64,000 bases of DNA from DASVHS01 sp038244815 (GTDB lineage: Bacteria; Acidobacteriota; Thermoanaerobaculia; Gp7-AA8): NCBI GenBank assembly GCA_038244815.1, contig JBBRTB010000017.1, positions 32,473 to 96,472 of the forward strand, read 5' to 3'. Made by a program: the position numbers and the translations under genes. Under the pieces are notes generated by a model. The model saw only the letters and a program-made list of their open reading frames with translations, ran no database searches and was not told the DNA's origin. Below, in pieces: positions 18,917 to 28,680 of the stretch (position 1 is its first letter; each line of letters starts with the position of its first letter).

Positions 18917-18949
18917 ACGCCGCCCTCGGAAGGGGCGGCGTTTTTTGTT
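18917..18949 (+). terminator. Rho-independent terminator after carD
   Basis: ACGCCGCCC (18917-18925) and GGGCGGCGT (18933-18941) form a 9-bp GC-rich stem closed by a 7-base loop and followed by TTTTTTGTTT. It separates carD from lipA, which starts only ten bases after the T-run. Confidence 0.92.
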
Positions 18950-18958
18950 TGTGCTAAC

Positions 18959-19846
18959 GTGGATTTGGTGACTCGAGAGCGCCTCCCGGATTGGATCCGT
19001 GAAAAGAAAATCAACCTGGCCAGCCTGCGCGAGGTCAAGATCCTGCTGCGCGAGAAATCGCTGCATTCGGTCTGCGAGTCGCTGGCCTGTCCGAACCGCT
19101 CGGAGTGCTTCTCCCGCGGCACCGCCACGTTCATGATCCTCGGCGACGTCTGCACGAGATCGTGCGGCTTCTGCAACGTGACCACCGGCCGGCCCTACGC
19201 GCCGCCATCGCCCGAAGAGCCGCGAGCCGTCGCCGAAGCCGCGAGACAAATGGGACTTCGCCACGTCGTGGTCACGTGTGTGACACGCGACGATCTCGCC
19301 GACGGCGGTGCCCGGCAGTTCGCCGACACCATTCGGGAGCTGCGCGTGGCTCTGCCCGATGCGGCGGTGGAAGTGCTGACGTCGGACTTCCGCGGAAACG
19401 CCGCGTCCGTGCGGACGGTTGTCGAAGCACGTCCGGATTACTTCAACCACAACGTCGAAACCGTGCCGCGGCTCTACGATTTCGTGCGTCCAGGATCACG
19501 GTTCCAGCGCTCCCTCGGAGTGTTGTGCGAGGCCAAACGCATCGAGCCGTCGATCGTGACGAAGTCGGGACTGATGCTCGGCCTCGGCGAACGACGGGAA
19601 GAGGTCGTCGGCGTTTTGCGCGATCTGCGCGCGAGCGGCGTCGAGATCGTGACCATCGGTCAGTATCTGCAGCCGAAGCGGGAGAAGCTCGACGTCGTCG
19701 AATACATCCGGCCGTCGGTGTTCGCGGAGTACGAGCGGATCGGCGAAGAGATGGGATTCCGAGCCGTCTTCGCGGGACCGTTCGTGCGCAGCTCATACAT
19801 GGCCGACGTCGTGGCCGGAGGCGTGTCGGAAGGCGTGGCGCCATGA
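18959..19846 (+). CDS. lipA: Lipoyl synthase
   Basis: 295 residues from GTG 18959 (GTG 18968 is an alternative). Radical SAM enzyme inserting two sulfurs into protein-bound octanoyl groups. Auxiliary cluster motif CESLACPNRSEC (Cx4Cx5C), radical SAM motif CTRSCGFC, and the C-terminal RSSYMADVV with the conserved Arg-Ser-Ser. Its stop overlaps the start of xerD (ATGA). Confidence 0.95.
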   Translation: MDLVTRERLPDWIREKKINLASLREVKILLREKSLHSVCESLACPNRSECFSRGTATFMILGDVCTRSCGFCNVTTGRPYAPPSPEEPRAVAEAARQMGLRHVVVTCVTRDDLADGGARQFADTIRELRVALPDAAVEVLTSDFRGNAASVRTVVEARPDYFNHNVETVPRLYDFVRPGSRFQRSLGVLCEAKRIEPSIVTKSGLMLGLGERREEVVGVLRDLRASGVEIVTIGQYLQPKREKLDVVEYIRPSVFAEYERIGEEMGFRAVFAGPFVRSSYMADVVAGGVSEGVAP

Positions 19847-20766
19847 GACCGGGGACCGAGGACCAGAGACTGAGGACGCCGTTCTTCGTCACGTACCTTC
19901 CCGTCTATCTCGACTATCTGACGGTCGAGAAAGGGCTGGCCAGAAACTCGTTGTCCTCGTACGCGACCGATCTGCGGCGATTCGGTGAGCATCTGGCAGG
20001 TAAGGAGATCGCTCTGGAGCGAGTCGAGCGAATCGACATCGTCCGCTATTTCCAGGCCCTTCGAGGCGGCGGTATTTCCACCCGATCGGTGGCCCGTGCT
20101 CTCGCCGCCATCCGCGGGATGTTCCGGTTTCTCGTCGCCGAGCGGCACCTCCAGAGCGATCCGACCGAGAATCTCGAGAACCCCAAGCTGTGGACGACGT
20201 TGCCGAAGAGTCTGCAGCCGGCCGAGGTCGAGGCGCTGCTGGCAGCGCCGGACCGCAGCACCGCCGAAGGTCTGCGCGACGCGGCGATGCTCGATCTGCT
20301 GTACGCGACCGGGCTGCGCGTCTCCGAGCTGATTCACGTCAAGATCGAGGATCTGGTGATGGATGCGGGTTACCTGCGCACGTTCGGCAAAGGATCGAAG
20401 GAGCGCATCGTTCCCTTCGGTGACGCCGCGCGCGACGCCGTCGTCGCCTACATGGAACGCGGGCGGCCCGAGCTCGTCAAGCAGGCCGATCCGCATCTCT
20501 TCCTCTCCAACCGCGGTACGGCGATGTCCAGGCAGTCGTTCTGGATGAAGATCGCGAAGTACGGCCGAAAGGCGGGGATTTCGTCGGATATCTCCCCGCA
20601 CGTCCTCCGGCATTCGTTCGCAACACATCTCCTGGAGAACGGGGCGGACCTCAGAAGCGTCCAAATGATGCTTGGGCATTCCGATATCTCCACGACGCAG
20701 ATCTACACTCACGTGTCGCGGGCGCGCCTCCAGCGGATGTACGAGCAGTACCATCCCAGGGCATAA
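19843..20766 (+). CDS. xerD: Tyrosine site-specific recombinase XerD/XerC
   Basis: 307 residues from the ATG overlapping the lipA stop. N-terminal SAM-like core-binding domain (about 15-105: YLDYLTVEKGLARNSLSSY) and a C-terminal catalytic domain with the expected residues: Arg in ATGLRVSELI, Lys in FGKGSKERIVP, HVLRHSFATHLL with His and Arg, His in MMLGHSDISTTQIYTHV and the nucleophile Tyr in that last motif. Resolves chromosome dimers at dif. The extreme N-terminus (RPGTEDQRLRT) comes from degenerate heptamer-repeat sequence. No dif site was identified. Confidence 0.92.
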   Translation: MRPGTEDQRLRTPFFVTYLPVYLDYLTVEKGLARNSLSSYATDLRRFGEHLAGKEIALERVERIDIVRYFQALRGGGISTRSVARALAAIRGMFRFLVAERHLQSDPTENLENPKLWTTLPKSLQPAEVEALLAAPDRSTAEGLRDAAMLDLLYATGLRVSELIHVKIEDLVMDAGYLRTFGKGSKERIVPFGDAARDAVVAYMERGRPELVKQADPHLFLSNRGTAMSRQSFWMKIAKYGRKAGISSDISPHVLRHSFATHLLENGADLRSVQMMLGHSDISTTQIYTHVSRARLQRMYEQYHPRA

Positions 20767-20791
20767 AGGGGCGCCGGACAGCGGTTGTCGC

Positions 20792-21532
20792 GTGCAAGTG
20801 AAGAAAATCGTCCTCATGGCTGCGGCTGTGCTCGCTCTGGCTCTGCCGGCGAGCGCGAGCATTGCCGTCTTCACGGACGGCCGGGCCATGAAGATCGCCG
20901 CCTACAAGGTCGACGACGACGTCGTTCAGTTGACGCTCACGAAGGGCGGCACCGTTTCGCTGCCGCTGCGCCGGATCGATCGCATCGTCGACGACGAGGT
21001 CGTCACGCCGGAAGCGGTGGCCGAAGTGAAGAAGATCGAGGAGCAGGGTGTCTTCCCGAAGCGGTCGTGGCGCTACGACGAGTCGAGCAAGCCGCTGTTC
21101 AAGACGAGATTCGACAAGCTGATCGACGAGGCTGCCAAACACTTCGATGTCGACGCGGCGCTCGTCTCCGCGGTGATCAAGGCGGAGTCGGACTTTAACC
21201 CGCGCGAAGTCTCGAACAAAGGCGCGCGCGGACTGATGCAGTTGATGCCGTCGACGGCCGAGCGGTTCGGCGTCACGAACTCGTTCGATCCCGTAGCGAA
21301 CGTGTACGCCGGCACACGTTACCTGCGCTGGCTGCTGCAGACGTTCGATGGGAACGCCGACCTTGCGGTGGCGGCCTACAACGCCGGCGAGGGCAACGTG
21401 TGGAAATACAACGGCGTGCCGCCGTTCCGGGAGACGCTCACCTACATCCGCCGCATCGCCCGCCGGTTTTCGGGTCCTCGGTCCTCGGTCCTCGGTCCTC
21501 CGGTTCAGGACGTGAAGGCCACGGATCGCTGA
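20792..21532 (+). CDS. Secreted lytic transglycosylase (SLT domain)
   Basis: About 246 residues from GTG 20792 (GTG 20798 also fits). Signal peptide KKIVLMAAAVLALALPASAS. A short N-terminal beta region follows, then an SLT/goose-lysozyme-type domain: AVIKAESDFNPREVSNKGA with the catalytic Glu, GLMQLMPSTAERFGV, YLRWLLQTF and AVAAYNAGEGNV. Cleaves peptidoglycan in the periplasm. The C-terminal tail (SGPRSSVLGPPV) is encoded by a GGTCCTC heptamer repeat. It follows xerD closely. Confidence 0.9.
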   Translation: MQVKKIVLMAAAVLALALPASASIAVFTDGRAMKIAAYKVDDDVVQLTLTKGGTVSLPLRRIDRIVDDEVVTPEAVAEVKKIEEQGVFPKRSWRYDESSKPLFKTRFDKLIDEAAKHFDVDAALVSAVIKAESDFNPREVSNKGARGLMQLMPSTAERFGVTNSFDPVANVYAGTRYLRWLLQTFDGNADLAVAAYNAGEGNVWKYNGVPPFRETLTYIRRIARRFSGPRSSVLGPPVQDVKATDR

Positions 21533-21541
21533 GACGGTTCC

Positions 21542-23545
21542 TCAATCGGAGCCGGCCGGCTGCGGAGCGGGCCGTTCGTTCAGCTCCGACGCGGGCTCGA
21601 TCGTCGCCCGGAATTGCTCGAATCGCAGCACCATGACCGTGCGATCGTCATCGGCCGGGCGCGTCCCGGAGTGCCGGGCCACCGCGTCGAGAATCTGATC
21701 GCGAATCGCTGCCGGTGAGCGATCGGTCTGCTGCGCGAGCAATGCCTCCAGGTGATCGAAACCGAGCGGATCGCCGTTCTCGTTCTGCGCTTCGATGATG
21801 CCGTCCGAGAGATAGACGATGGTGTCGCCTTCCTGGAGGTCGAGCTCGACGGTGTGCGACACGATCGACTCGCGAACGCCGAGGGGCAGCGACGGTGACT
21901 CGATCGACAGAGGCGAAGGGTTGCCTTCGCGAAGCAGGTACGGATAGAGATGTCCGGCGTTGGTGTGACGGATGCGGCCGTTCTTCAGGTCGAAGATGGT
22001 GAAGGCCAGGGTCATGAAGGCCCGCCGCTCGGTGGAACGATAGACGAGCTGGTTGAGACGCTCGAAGATCGACTCTTCGTCGGCCCCTTCCTCGACGAGC
22101 GTGGTGATCGCCGCCTTGACCATGGCCATGACCAGTCCGGTGGAAAGCCCGTGACCGGAGACGTCACCGATGGCCACGGCCAGCCGGTGTTTGTCGAGGT
22201 TGAACACGTCGTAGTAGTCGCCGCCGATCGAGGCCGTCGGCTCGAAGTGTGCGGAGAACGAGACGCCGCCCATCTGCGGCCCTTCCTTCGGCAGAAGATT
22301 CCGCTGGATCGTCGCGGCGATGGCGATCTCGCTCTGCAGACGCTCCTTCTCGGCGACGCCGGCAAGAAGTGAGGCGATCGATGCGGTCATGCGGTCGAAC
22401 GACTGCGCCATCTCGCCGAGCTGGTTGCTTGGCCGCATGCGGATGCGATACGAGAAATCGCCCCGCTCCACCGCCTTCGTGCCTTTCTCGATGCGGTTCA
22501 CCGCCCGCGAGATCGAGAAGATCAGCACGGCTGCGAAGGCCGCGGCGAACATGTAGATGACCATCAAAAGGACCACCAGCGAAAGGATGACCGTGCGCAG
22601 GATGTCGACGTAATGGCTGGCCGACGCGCCGAAATAGAATTGGAACAGGTTGCTGATGGGATTGAGGATGAACGTGACCAGATGGCGCTCGCGATCGGTC
22701 TTGCCCGTCTCCCACGTCGTCAGCGCCGTCAGATCGGCCCAAAGCACCTGCCGCGGCGACCAGCGCCGCAGCAGATTCGACATGGCATCGTCGGTATCGA
22801 TGTTGTAGTCCTGATCGCGATCGCCCGTATTGACGTGGATGTTTCCACGCTTCCCTTTCGTGCGCGCCTTCTCGTAGGTGATGATCATCCCGCCCTTGTC
22901 TTCGATCTGGCGCGCCCAGTTCTGGTCGAGAGGCTGCACGAAGACGACGCTTCGATTCTCGTTGGGGAACTGGCGCGAACTGACCAGATTCGGGACGTCG
23001 TTGCGCCACACCATTCCGCTGAATGTGGTTTTGCGCAGCCAGTCGGGCAGGTCGGCCCCGGACTTGTCCGCGCTGTCGTGGATCTCCATGCTCGGCAGCG
23101 CGTCGGCAGGCTTCCGGCCTGTCAGGCCGTACTCAGCGGCCCACGACTCCATCTGCCCCAGCGTGGCCTGCCGCTCACCGCGCAGCGCGGCGTGGCTCAT
23201 CACCCCGGCGATCATGTAGCAGACCGCCAGCAGGAGGATGGTCATGAGCAGGAACGGCAGAACGCCGATCATCACGTAACTGAGAAAGAGCCTCCGCCCC
23301 ACTCGCCAGAAGAGCCTGCGCAACGTCCATCGGATGGCGATGGCCAGCCAGTACAGCGAGATGGCGATGACACCGAGCCAGGCGAAGAAGGCGATGAACG
23401 TGAAGAGCCCGGTCGGTATGTGCAGCCGGCGCAGCAGCGGAGCGCCGTTCTGATAGATGACGATGTAGCCGACGGCGAGCGCCCACGCAATGAGCGTGAG
23501 GCGTCCGGTATTCGGGCGCGGCGGCTGTGAGTCGCTGGTGGTCAT
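21542..23545 (-). CDS. Membrane SpoIIE/RsbU-type serine phosphatase with HAMP domain
   Basis: About 667 residues from the likely ATG at 23545; the open frame reaches 23596. Two or three N-terminal spans (LTLIAWALAVGYIVIY, LFTFIAFFAWLGVIAISLYW, LFLSYVMIGVLPFLLMTIL), a large extracytoplasmic loop, another span (ILSLVVLLMVIYMFAAAFAAV), a HAMP linker, then a PP2C-type SpoIIE domain (about 410-645): GGDYYDVFNL, VAIGDVSGHGLSTGLVMA, VYLSDGIIEA and a late DDDRTVMVLRF supply the metal-binding Asp residues. Probably controls an anti-sigma antagonist; no partner STAS or RsbW gene is nearby. Confidence 0.9.
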   Translation of the reverse strand: MTTSDSQPPRPNTGRLTLIAWALAVGYIVIYQNGAPLLRRLHIPTGLFTFIAFFAWLGVIAISLYWLAIAIRWTLRRLFWRVGRRLFLSYVMIGVLPFLLMTILLLAVCYMIAGVMSHAALRGERQATLGQMESWAAEYGLTGRKPADALPSMEIHDSADKSGADLPDWLRKTTFSGMVWRNDVPNLVSSRQFPNENRSVVFVQPLDQNWARQIEDKGGMIITYEKARTKGKRGNIHVNTGDRDQDYNIDTDDAMSNLLRRWSPRQVLWADLTALTTWETGKTDRERHLVTFILNPISNLFQFYFGASASHYVDILRTVILSLVVLLMVIYMFAAAFAAVLIFSISRAVNRIEKGTKAVERGDFSYRIRMRPSNQLGEMAQSFDRMTASIASLLAGVAEKERLQSEIAIAATIQRNLLPKEGPQMGGVSFSAHFEPTASIGGDYYDVFNLDKHRLAVAIGDVSGHGLSTGLVMAMVKAAITTLVEEGADEESIFERLNQLVYRSTERRAFMTLAFTIFDLKNGRIRHTNAGHLYPYLLREGNPSPLSIESPSLPLGVRESIVSHTVELDLQEGDTIVYLSDGIIEAQNENGDPLGFDHLEALLAQQTDRSPAAIRDQILDAVARHSGTRPADDDRTVMVLRFEQFRATIEPASELNERPAPQPAGSD

Positions 23546-23655
23546 TCGTGCGGCACCGGTGACGCGTGACTCACTGCATATACGCAGATTCGCCACTCCG
23601 GTTCAAGACGGCGCCCGAAATACTTCACCATTTCCGGCCGTTTTCCGGAAAGTCC

Positions 23656-24054
23656 ATGAAGAATCGATTGTCCGTCGCGCTGTGCCTGGCCATTTTCCTG
23701 TCGGTCGACGCCTCAGCCGCGTGCGTCAACAAATTCACCCGCCGCTCCGAGGGACCGCGCAACGTCGTCACGATCCTGACGGGAGAATTGACGTTTCAGA
23801 GTGCGCAGACGCTCGCCAACGCGATCCGTGACGGCAAGGCAGACCCCGTCGCCTGGGTCAATGACTCGGGCAAGGTGATCGCGCAGCAATTCGGCGAGCT
23901 CAAGGTGGTGCGGCCCATGCCGGTGGGATGCAACGGGAATCCGTCGGGAGTGATCCTGATCGTCGTCTTTCCGTCGGCGCAGTCACCCTCTCGAAAGATG
24001 CTGGTGAAGTTCGATCGAAAAACGACCGTGGCACTCGAGGAACAGTCGAATTAG
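23656..24054 (+). CDS. Small secreted protein of unknown function
   Basis: 132 residues from ATG 23656, which places a clean signal peptide (KNRLSVALCLAIFLSVDASAA) at the N-terminus; the frame extends to 23566 but would overlap the divergent phosphatase start. The mature protein has two Cys (ACVNKF and VGCNGN), possibly a disulfide, and a beta-rich body (VTILTGELTFQSAQTL, GVILIVVFPSAQS). Family not recognised. Confidence 0.7.
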   Translation: MKNRLSVALCLAIFLSVDASAACVNKFTRRSEGPRNVVTILTGELTFQSAQTLANAIRDGKADPVAWVNDSGKVIAQQFGELKVVRPMPVGCNGNPSGVILIVVFPSAQSPSRKMLVKFDRKTTVALEEQSN

Positions 24055-24060
24055 GCTCTA

Positions 24061-24094
24061 CTTCGGTCCGAGGACCGAGGACCGAGGACCGGTT
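24061..24094. repeat. GAGGACC heptamer hairpin between convergent genes
   Basis: CGGTCC, then three GAGGACC units, form a self-complementary stretch (CGGTCC...GGACCG) filling the 40-bp gap between two gene ends. It could act as a terminator for both. Confidence 0.65.
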
Positions 24095-24850
24095 CTAGGA
24101 ATGCCGCCAGACGGGCTTCCTCTTGGCGAGGAACGCCTCGAGACCTTCGTTCGCGTCGCCGGTTTTCATCAGTTCTTCGAGGTAGAGACGCTCGACTTCG
24201 GCGAGTCGCTCGTCGAACCCGCTGCTTTCGGCCATGCGAAAGGCTTTCCTGGCGAATCGCAGCGATGATGCGCTTTGCCGGAAGATCCGCGCGAGCCAGG
24301 CTTCGCAGCGGCTGTCGAATTCGCTCTCGCCGAACACGGCGTTGACGAGCCCGGCGCGCTCGGCGGCCGCCGCGTCAATCGGATCGCCGGTAAGCAGCAG
24401 CTCCAGACCCTTTCGGGGCGCGAGCTGTCGCGAGAGTTGGTACGCCGCCACCGGGGGGAAAACACCGAGGTTGATCTCGGGCTGACCGAAGCGGGCGCGT
24501 TCGGAGGCCAGGACGAAGTCGCAGGCCAGAGCGAGCTCGCATCCGCCGCCGAGGGCCGGGCCACGAACGAGCGCCACGGTGACGAGGTCGAGCCGCGCCA
24601 GCATCCGGAAGCAGTCGTGGAACCGGCTCAGCATCGTGGCCACGCGGTCGCCGAGGTGGTCCTGAACGCTGGCCCCCGCGGAGAAAGCGCGCTCGCCGGT
24701 CGACGTGATGATCAGGCAATGGCGATCGTTGCGAACGCGCGAGAGGGCCTCGCCGAGCTCCTCGAGCATGGCCAGGTCGAGGATGTGCAGCGGCGGATCG
24801 TCGAGGGTGATCCTGTACGAATGGTCGTCGGAATCGAAGCGAATCTTCAT
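24095..24850 (-). CDS. Enoyl-CoA hydratase/isomerase family protein
   Basis: 251 residues from ATG 24850, coupled by ATGA to the gene upstream. Crotonase fold: oxyanion-hole motif GPALGGGCELALACDF, first catalytic Glu region FGQPEINLGVFP, and second Glu in GLELLLTGDPIDA. Both glutamates of hydratases appear present. It acts on a CoA thioester; the exact substrate is unknown and no beta-oxidation partner genes are adjacent. Normal length for the family. Confidence 0.85.
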   Translation of the reverse strand: MKIRFDSDDHSYRITLDDPPLHILDLAMLEELGEALSRVRNDRHCLIITSTGERAFSAGASVQDHLGDRVATMLSRFHDCFRMLARLDLVTVALVRGPALGGGCELALACDFVLASERARFGQPEINLGVFPPVAAYQLSRQLAPRKGLELLLTGDPIDAAAAERAGLVNAVFGESEFDSRCEAWLARIFRQSASSLRFARKAFRMAESSGFDERLAEVERLYLEELMKTGDANEGLEAFLAKRKPVWRHS

Positions 24851-27567
24851 GGCACGCTGGCGTGGCGTTTCGGATTCTTCGCCGGGGTCGCGCGTGACCA
24901 TACTTCAATCGAGTAGTCGGTGAAAATCAGGAAGCGGCCTCCGGAGAGCGCCATGGTGCGGATCGCTCCGGGAACGGTCACGCCGGAGGTCGCGCTCCAT
25001 TGCGGAAAGGTGTAGCTCTCGGCGGCGGACGAGCGGCCGGCGATCGTGACGCAGCCACCGTCGATGATGAGATCCGCCGATGCGGAGGGCGTCCGCGATG
25101 TGAGCTGTTCGCCGGTGCGCGCGAGCGACGACTCGCTGTAGGCGTAGGCTTTGTCGCCGAGAAGCCATACGGTTCCGCTGCTGTAGGCGATGGCCACGGC
25201 GGCCACATCGTTGGTGCGCGACCTCAGGAGCGACGGATGAAGCGCATCCGAGACGTCGTACGCGCGGACTTCCGCGGGCAGATCGAGGATCGCGTCGAGG
25301 ATCGCGTATGCGCTGGATCCGCTCGTGGTGACGTCGACGATCCCGCCGTCGATCGACGCCGAACGAACGAGCGACTGCGGGTCGAGAATGTCCGTGCGCT
25401 TCTCGCAGCCCGTGGTCGTGCAGCCGCGGGAGAAGGATACCCAGGGAGCACCGGCAACGACCCTGATGGAGGCCGGTGTGACGTCCGCTCCTTCGCTCAA
25501 GGCCTGGGCGCGGACGAGCGCGCCGGCGTTGCTGTACGCGCTGATGGTCTGGTTGCTCGACAGCGTGAAGAGTGTGGTGTCGGAGGCGGCGAGATCGATC
25601 ACTCCCGGCGCCAGGATCGAGGTCAGCCACCGCGGCGCCGGCGTCGAGCCGAGCTCGAAGACATCGATCACTCCTCCGTCGTAGAGATAGAGCCGCGATG
25701 CCGACGCGGCCGCTTTGCGGTAGTAGGCGTTGCCGGCCGTCTTGTTGATGAGCGACGGCAGCGACGCCGGTGCCGCGTAGTTCACCGACGCCAGACCAGA
25801 CGCTGTGGCAATGCCGGCGACAGTGGAGTCCTGTGCGGCGTTGATCGCCACCGCCGAGTCCGGGATGAATATCTCTTTTTCCAGTTGTGCCGTGGCCATG
25901 TCCCACACGCGCAACTCGCTCTGGTCGGTGAGGGCGATGACCTTGCCGTTTGCAATCGCCAGGGCGATGACGATGGCGCTGTTCGAGCCGGCCAGGATCT
26001 TTTGTGCCCCGCCGGCGTCGACGATCGTGATCCCGCGAAACGTGAACAGCGCAGCCGCGGAGCCGCCGGCGGCGAGCGCGGTGGAGACTCCGGGGATGGT
26101 CGTGTCGAGCGGCGAGGCGCTCAGACTGCCGCTCCAGTAGTGGAGAGTGGTCGTCCCGTTCGCGTTGATCTCCGTCCCCGCGGTCGCCGTGCCGGAGTGC
26201 GCGAGCTGCGCCAGCGGCCCGGTGTTCGTGATCACGGCTGCGGGAGAGGGCGTGGCCTGCGACAGATCGACAGTCCACACGCTTCCGTCGCCGAGCAGCG
26301 CCACGGCGGTCGACGTACCGGAGAACCAGGCGCTCGAAAGCGAGGAGCGAAATGACGCGCTGCCGATGAGAACCGGGATGGTCGACCTCAGGGTCCAGAA
26401 TTCCAGCGTCTGTCCGCTGGAGCTGAGGAGATAGTCGTTCGCGGCGTCGTGGAGTTTTTCGAAATTTGCGGACCACTGCCGCGCCAGGACCAGTCCGCCG
26501 GACGACGAGCGCGTCATCTCCTGAATGCCGCCGCTGACCCTTGCCGCGTACATCGCGGCCGGTGTGACCACGATCGAGCTGGTCGCTCCGATTCCATACG
26601 CGAGCAGCGGAAACGGCGGAGAGAACCGTGAGATGTCATAGGTGGCCAGACCGCCGTCGCCGCCTGCGGCGTAGAGCCGGCCACTGGCCGTCTGCATCGA
26701 CGTGATCCGATTCACGCTGCCCGCGGTCGGCGGCAGCTCGTCGTCGAACAGCTCCACGTAGTTCTGCGGCACGGTGACATCGAGGGCGCGGATCCGGCGA
26801 TCGCCGCCCGAAACGAAGACGACGTTGGATCCCGCGCCGGCGATGGAAGTGGCAGCGAAGGGAATCGTGCCCGCACTGATGGGCGAAGAACCGGAGAGGG
26901 CGAAGACCTCCGTGCTCACTCCGTCGCTGATGTAGAGCCGCGTTCCGATGGCGTGGATCGCCGACGAGCGCGGCAGCGAGGTCAGTGCGCCGCTCGTCTG
27001 CGGCGAGGAAGGAACGACGATCGAGAAAGCCTCTACGGAGGAGTCGCCGTCTGTCGCGTATAGCGTCGAGCCGATGAGCCCGAGCGACGTCACCGACGGG
27101 CTGCTCGTCGGAAATGCCGCGGGCGTCTGGCTCGGGTTCAGCGGATCGATCAGGTTGTATTCGATGATTCCGGACGTGGTAGCCGCGAACAATGCTCCCG
27201 TTTGCAGCAGAAGGTCGTTCAGTCCCGCCAGCGGGATGGTGCGCACCACGCGCAGCACCTTGCCACTATGCTGGATCACGGAGATGCCGTCGCTGCCGCC
27301 CGCGTAAGCGATCCCGTTCGAGGCGCGGACAATGCGAGTCAGCCCGGGAGCGCCGGTGGATCCGATGAGCCGCGGCGGATCGACGGAGCGATCGTACAAC
27401 TGTACGCCGTAGCCGGTGGCCATCCAGAGATCGCTTCCGTCGATGGAGAGGTCGAAAGCCGATGCCCGGTACTCACCGCTGAAGAGCTGGTGGTAGTCGC
27501 ATTGGGAAAAGGCGGTGGTGGTGACGAAGAGGAATGTGGAGAGAACCGCGATCACCCGCCCGACCAT
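24847..27567 (-). CDS. Large secreted beta-propeller-like protein
   Basis: 906 residues from ATG 27567, which starts a good signal peptide (VGRVIAVLSTFLFVTTTAFS); the frame upstream of it is not expected to be translated. The mature part is a long series of beta-rich blocks with recurring patterns such as LYATDGDSSVEAFSI, LYISDGVSTEVFAL, LYAAGGDGGLATYDI and LYLYDGGVIDVFEL, spaced roughly 40-60 residues apart, as in LVIVD/WD-like propellers. A Cys pair occurs near residue 730 (CTTTGC). Ligand and role unknown. It is followed by a coupled crotonase. Confidence 0.75.
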   Translation of the reverse strand: MVGRVIAVLSTFLFVTTTAFSQCDYHQLFSGEYRASAFDLSIDGSDLWMATGYGVQLYDRSVDPPRLIGSTGAPGLTRIVRASNGIAYAGGSDGISVIQHSGKVLRVVRTIPLAGLNDLLLQTGALFAATTSGIIEYNLIDPLNPSQTPAAFPTSSPSVTSLGLIGSTLYATDGDSSVEAFSIVVPSSPQTSGALTSLPRSSAIHAIGTRLYISDGVSTEVFALSGSSPISAGTIPFAATSIAGAGSNVVFVSGGDRRIRALDVTVPQNYVELFDDELPPTAGSVNRITSMQTASGRLYAAGGDGGLATYDISRFSPPFPLLAYGIGATSSIVVTPAAMYAARVSGGIQEMTRSSSGGLVLARQWSANFEKLHDAANDYLLSSSGQTLEFWTLRSTIPVLIGSASFRSSLSSAWFSGTSTAVALLGDGSVWTVDLSQATPSPAAVITNTGPLAQLAHSGTATAGTEINANGTTTLHYWSGSLSASPLDTTIPGVSTALAAGGSAAALFTFRGITIVDAGGAQKILAGSNSAIVIALAIANGKVIALTDQSELRVWDMATAQLEKEIFIPDSAVAINAAQDSTVAGIATASGLASVNYAAPASLPSLINKTAGNAYYRKAAASASRLYLYDGGVIDVFELGSTPAPRWLTSILAPGVIDLAASDTTLFTLSSNQTISAYSNAGALVRAQALSEGADVTPASIRVVAGAPWVSFSRGCTTTGCEKRTDILDPQSLVRSASIDGGIVDVTTSGSSAYAILDAILDLPAEVRAYDVSDALHPSLLRSRTNDVAAVAIAYSSGTVWLLGDKAYAYSESSLARTGEQLTSRTPSASADLIIDGGCVTIAGRSSAAESYTFPQWSATSGVTVPGAIRTMALSGGRFLIFTDYSIEVWSRATPAKNPKRHASVP

Positions 27568-27599
27568 GGACGCAATGGTCGTGGGTCGTCGATTGCAGG

Positions 27600-28643
27600 T
27601 CAAGGGGCACCACCAACCACCGGCGCGAAGCGCAGCGCCTTCTCCACGTACGACGGATGCGGCACGCTGGCCAGGTCGCGCACGTCGATCCACTCGTACT
27701 CACCGTCGTCGCGGATGATCGAGCCGAGGCGGCCGGCGTAAACGCTGAAGGCGACGAGGCGTGTCGTGATCGTGTGGCGGAACGTCGCCAGCAGCCGCGG
27801 CTCGTCGATGCGGAGCGGCGCGCCGGTGAGCAGCGACGTATCGCCATGCGGCAGATGCATCATCGCGTTCATGAGCGCGCCCGGCTCACGGCGCATGAGA
27901 ATGCGCCCGCGTTTGTCGCTCACGATGTAGAGGTCGACGTTCATCCGGCGCGTCTCCATCCTGATCTTTTTACGCGGCAGCGCCTCGGTCCGTTGGTTCC
28001 GGAAGGCGAAGCAATGACTGCGCAGCGGACACGCTCCGCAATTTGGAGTGCGCGGTGTGCACACCAGCGCGCCGAGCTCCATGAGGCCCTGATTGAACTG
28101 GCGTGGAGAGCGGCACACTTTTACCAGGCGCTCCGACTCGAGCCATGCCGCGCGCATCAGGGCCGGCGATCCGAGCGGCTCGTCGATGCCCGCCAGCCTG
28201 GCCACGATGCGCGCGATGTTGCCGTCGACGATCGGCGCCTGCCGGTCATAGGCGATCGAGGAGATCGCCCCCGCCGTGTAGCGGCCGATGCCGGTGATCT
28301 GCATCAGCTCTGGAACGGCTTCTGGCACAACGCCCCCGAACTCGCCGGCGACCGCCCGCGCGCCGTCGCGCAGCATCCGCGCCCGGCGGTAGTAGCCGAG
28401 CCCCGACCACGATGCGAGCACTTCGTCATCCGAGGCCTTTGCGAGAGACGCAAGATCGGGGAACGCCGTGAGAAACGGCCCGTAGTACCTGAGGACCACT
28501 CCCATCCTCGTCTGCTGCAGCATCACCTCGGACAGCCACACGTGATACGGGTCGTAGGTCATGCGACACGGGAGCGGCCGCTGATGCGCAGCGAACCACA
28601 CTTCGACGAGGGCGGCGATGCGCCGGGGAGCCCGAACTGGCAA
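27600..28643 (-). CDS. mutY: Adenine DNA glycosylase (A/G-specific)
   Basis: 347 residues, TTG start at 28643. Removes adenine mispaired with 8-oxoguanine. Catalytic Glu in VWLSEVMLQQTR, helix-hairpin-helix ITGIGRYTAGAISSIAY, catalytic Asp in PIVDGNIAR, iron-sulfur cluster CTPRTPNCGACPLRSHC (Cx6Cx2Cx5C) and a C-terminal NUDIX-like domain (about 225-340) that senses 8-oxoG. It is divergent from the gas vesicle operon with only 37 bp between starts. Confidence 0.95.
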   Translation of the reverse strand: MPVRAPRRIAALVEVWFAAHQRPLPCRMTYDPYHVWLSEVMLQQTRMGVVLRYYGPFLTAFPDLASLAKASDDEVLASWSGLGYYRRARMLRDGARAVAGEFGGVVPEAVPELMQITGIGRYTAGAISSIAYDRQAPIVDGNIARIVARLAGIDEPLGSPALMRAAWLESERLVKVCRSPRQFNQGLMELGALVCTPRTPNCGACPLRSHCFAFRNQRTEALPRKKIRMETRRMNVDLYIVSDKRGRILMRREPGALMNAMMHLPHGDTSLLTGAPLRIDEPRLLATFRHTITTRLVAFSVYAGRLGSIIRDDGEYEWIDVRDLASVPHPSYVEKALRFAPVVGGAP

Positions 28644-28680
28644 CGGGCTTGTATTGTAGTATCTGAGACCGAGGTCCCGA

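Noticed and set aside
19105..19842. Upstream extension of the xerD frame
   Set aside because: It runs inside lipA in another frame with Arg-rich composition. The ATGA-coupled start at 19843 fits XerD length.
28638..28653. Sigma-54-like promoter (TGGCAACGGGCTTGTA) before gvpF
   Set aside because: The -24 part fits, but the invariant GC of the -12 element is GT and the leader would be very short. Not strong enough to annotate.
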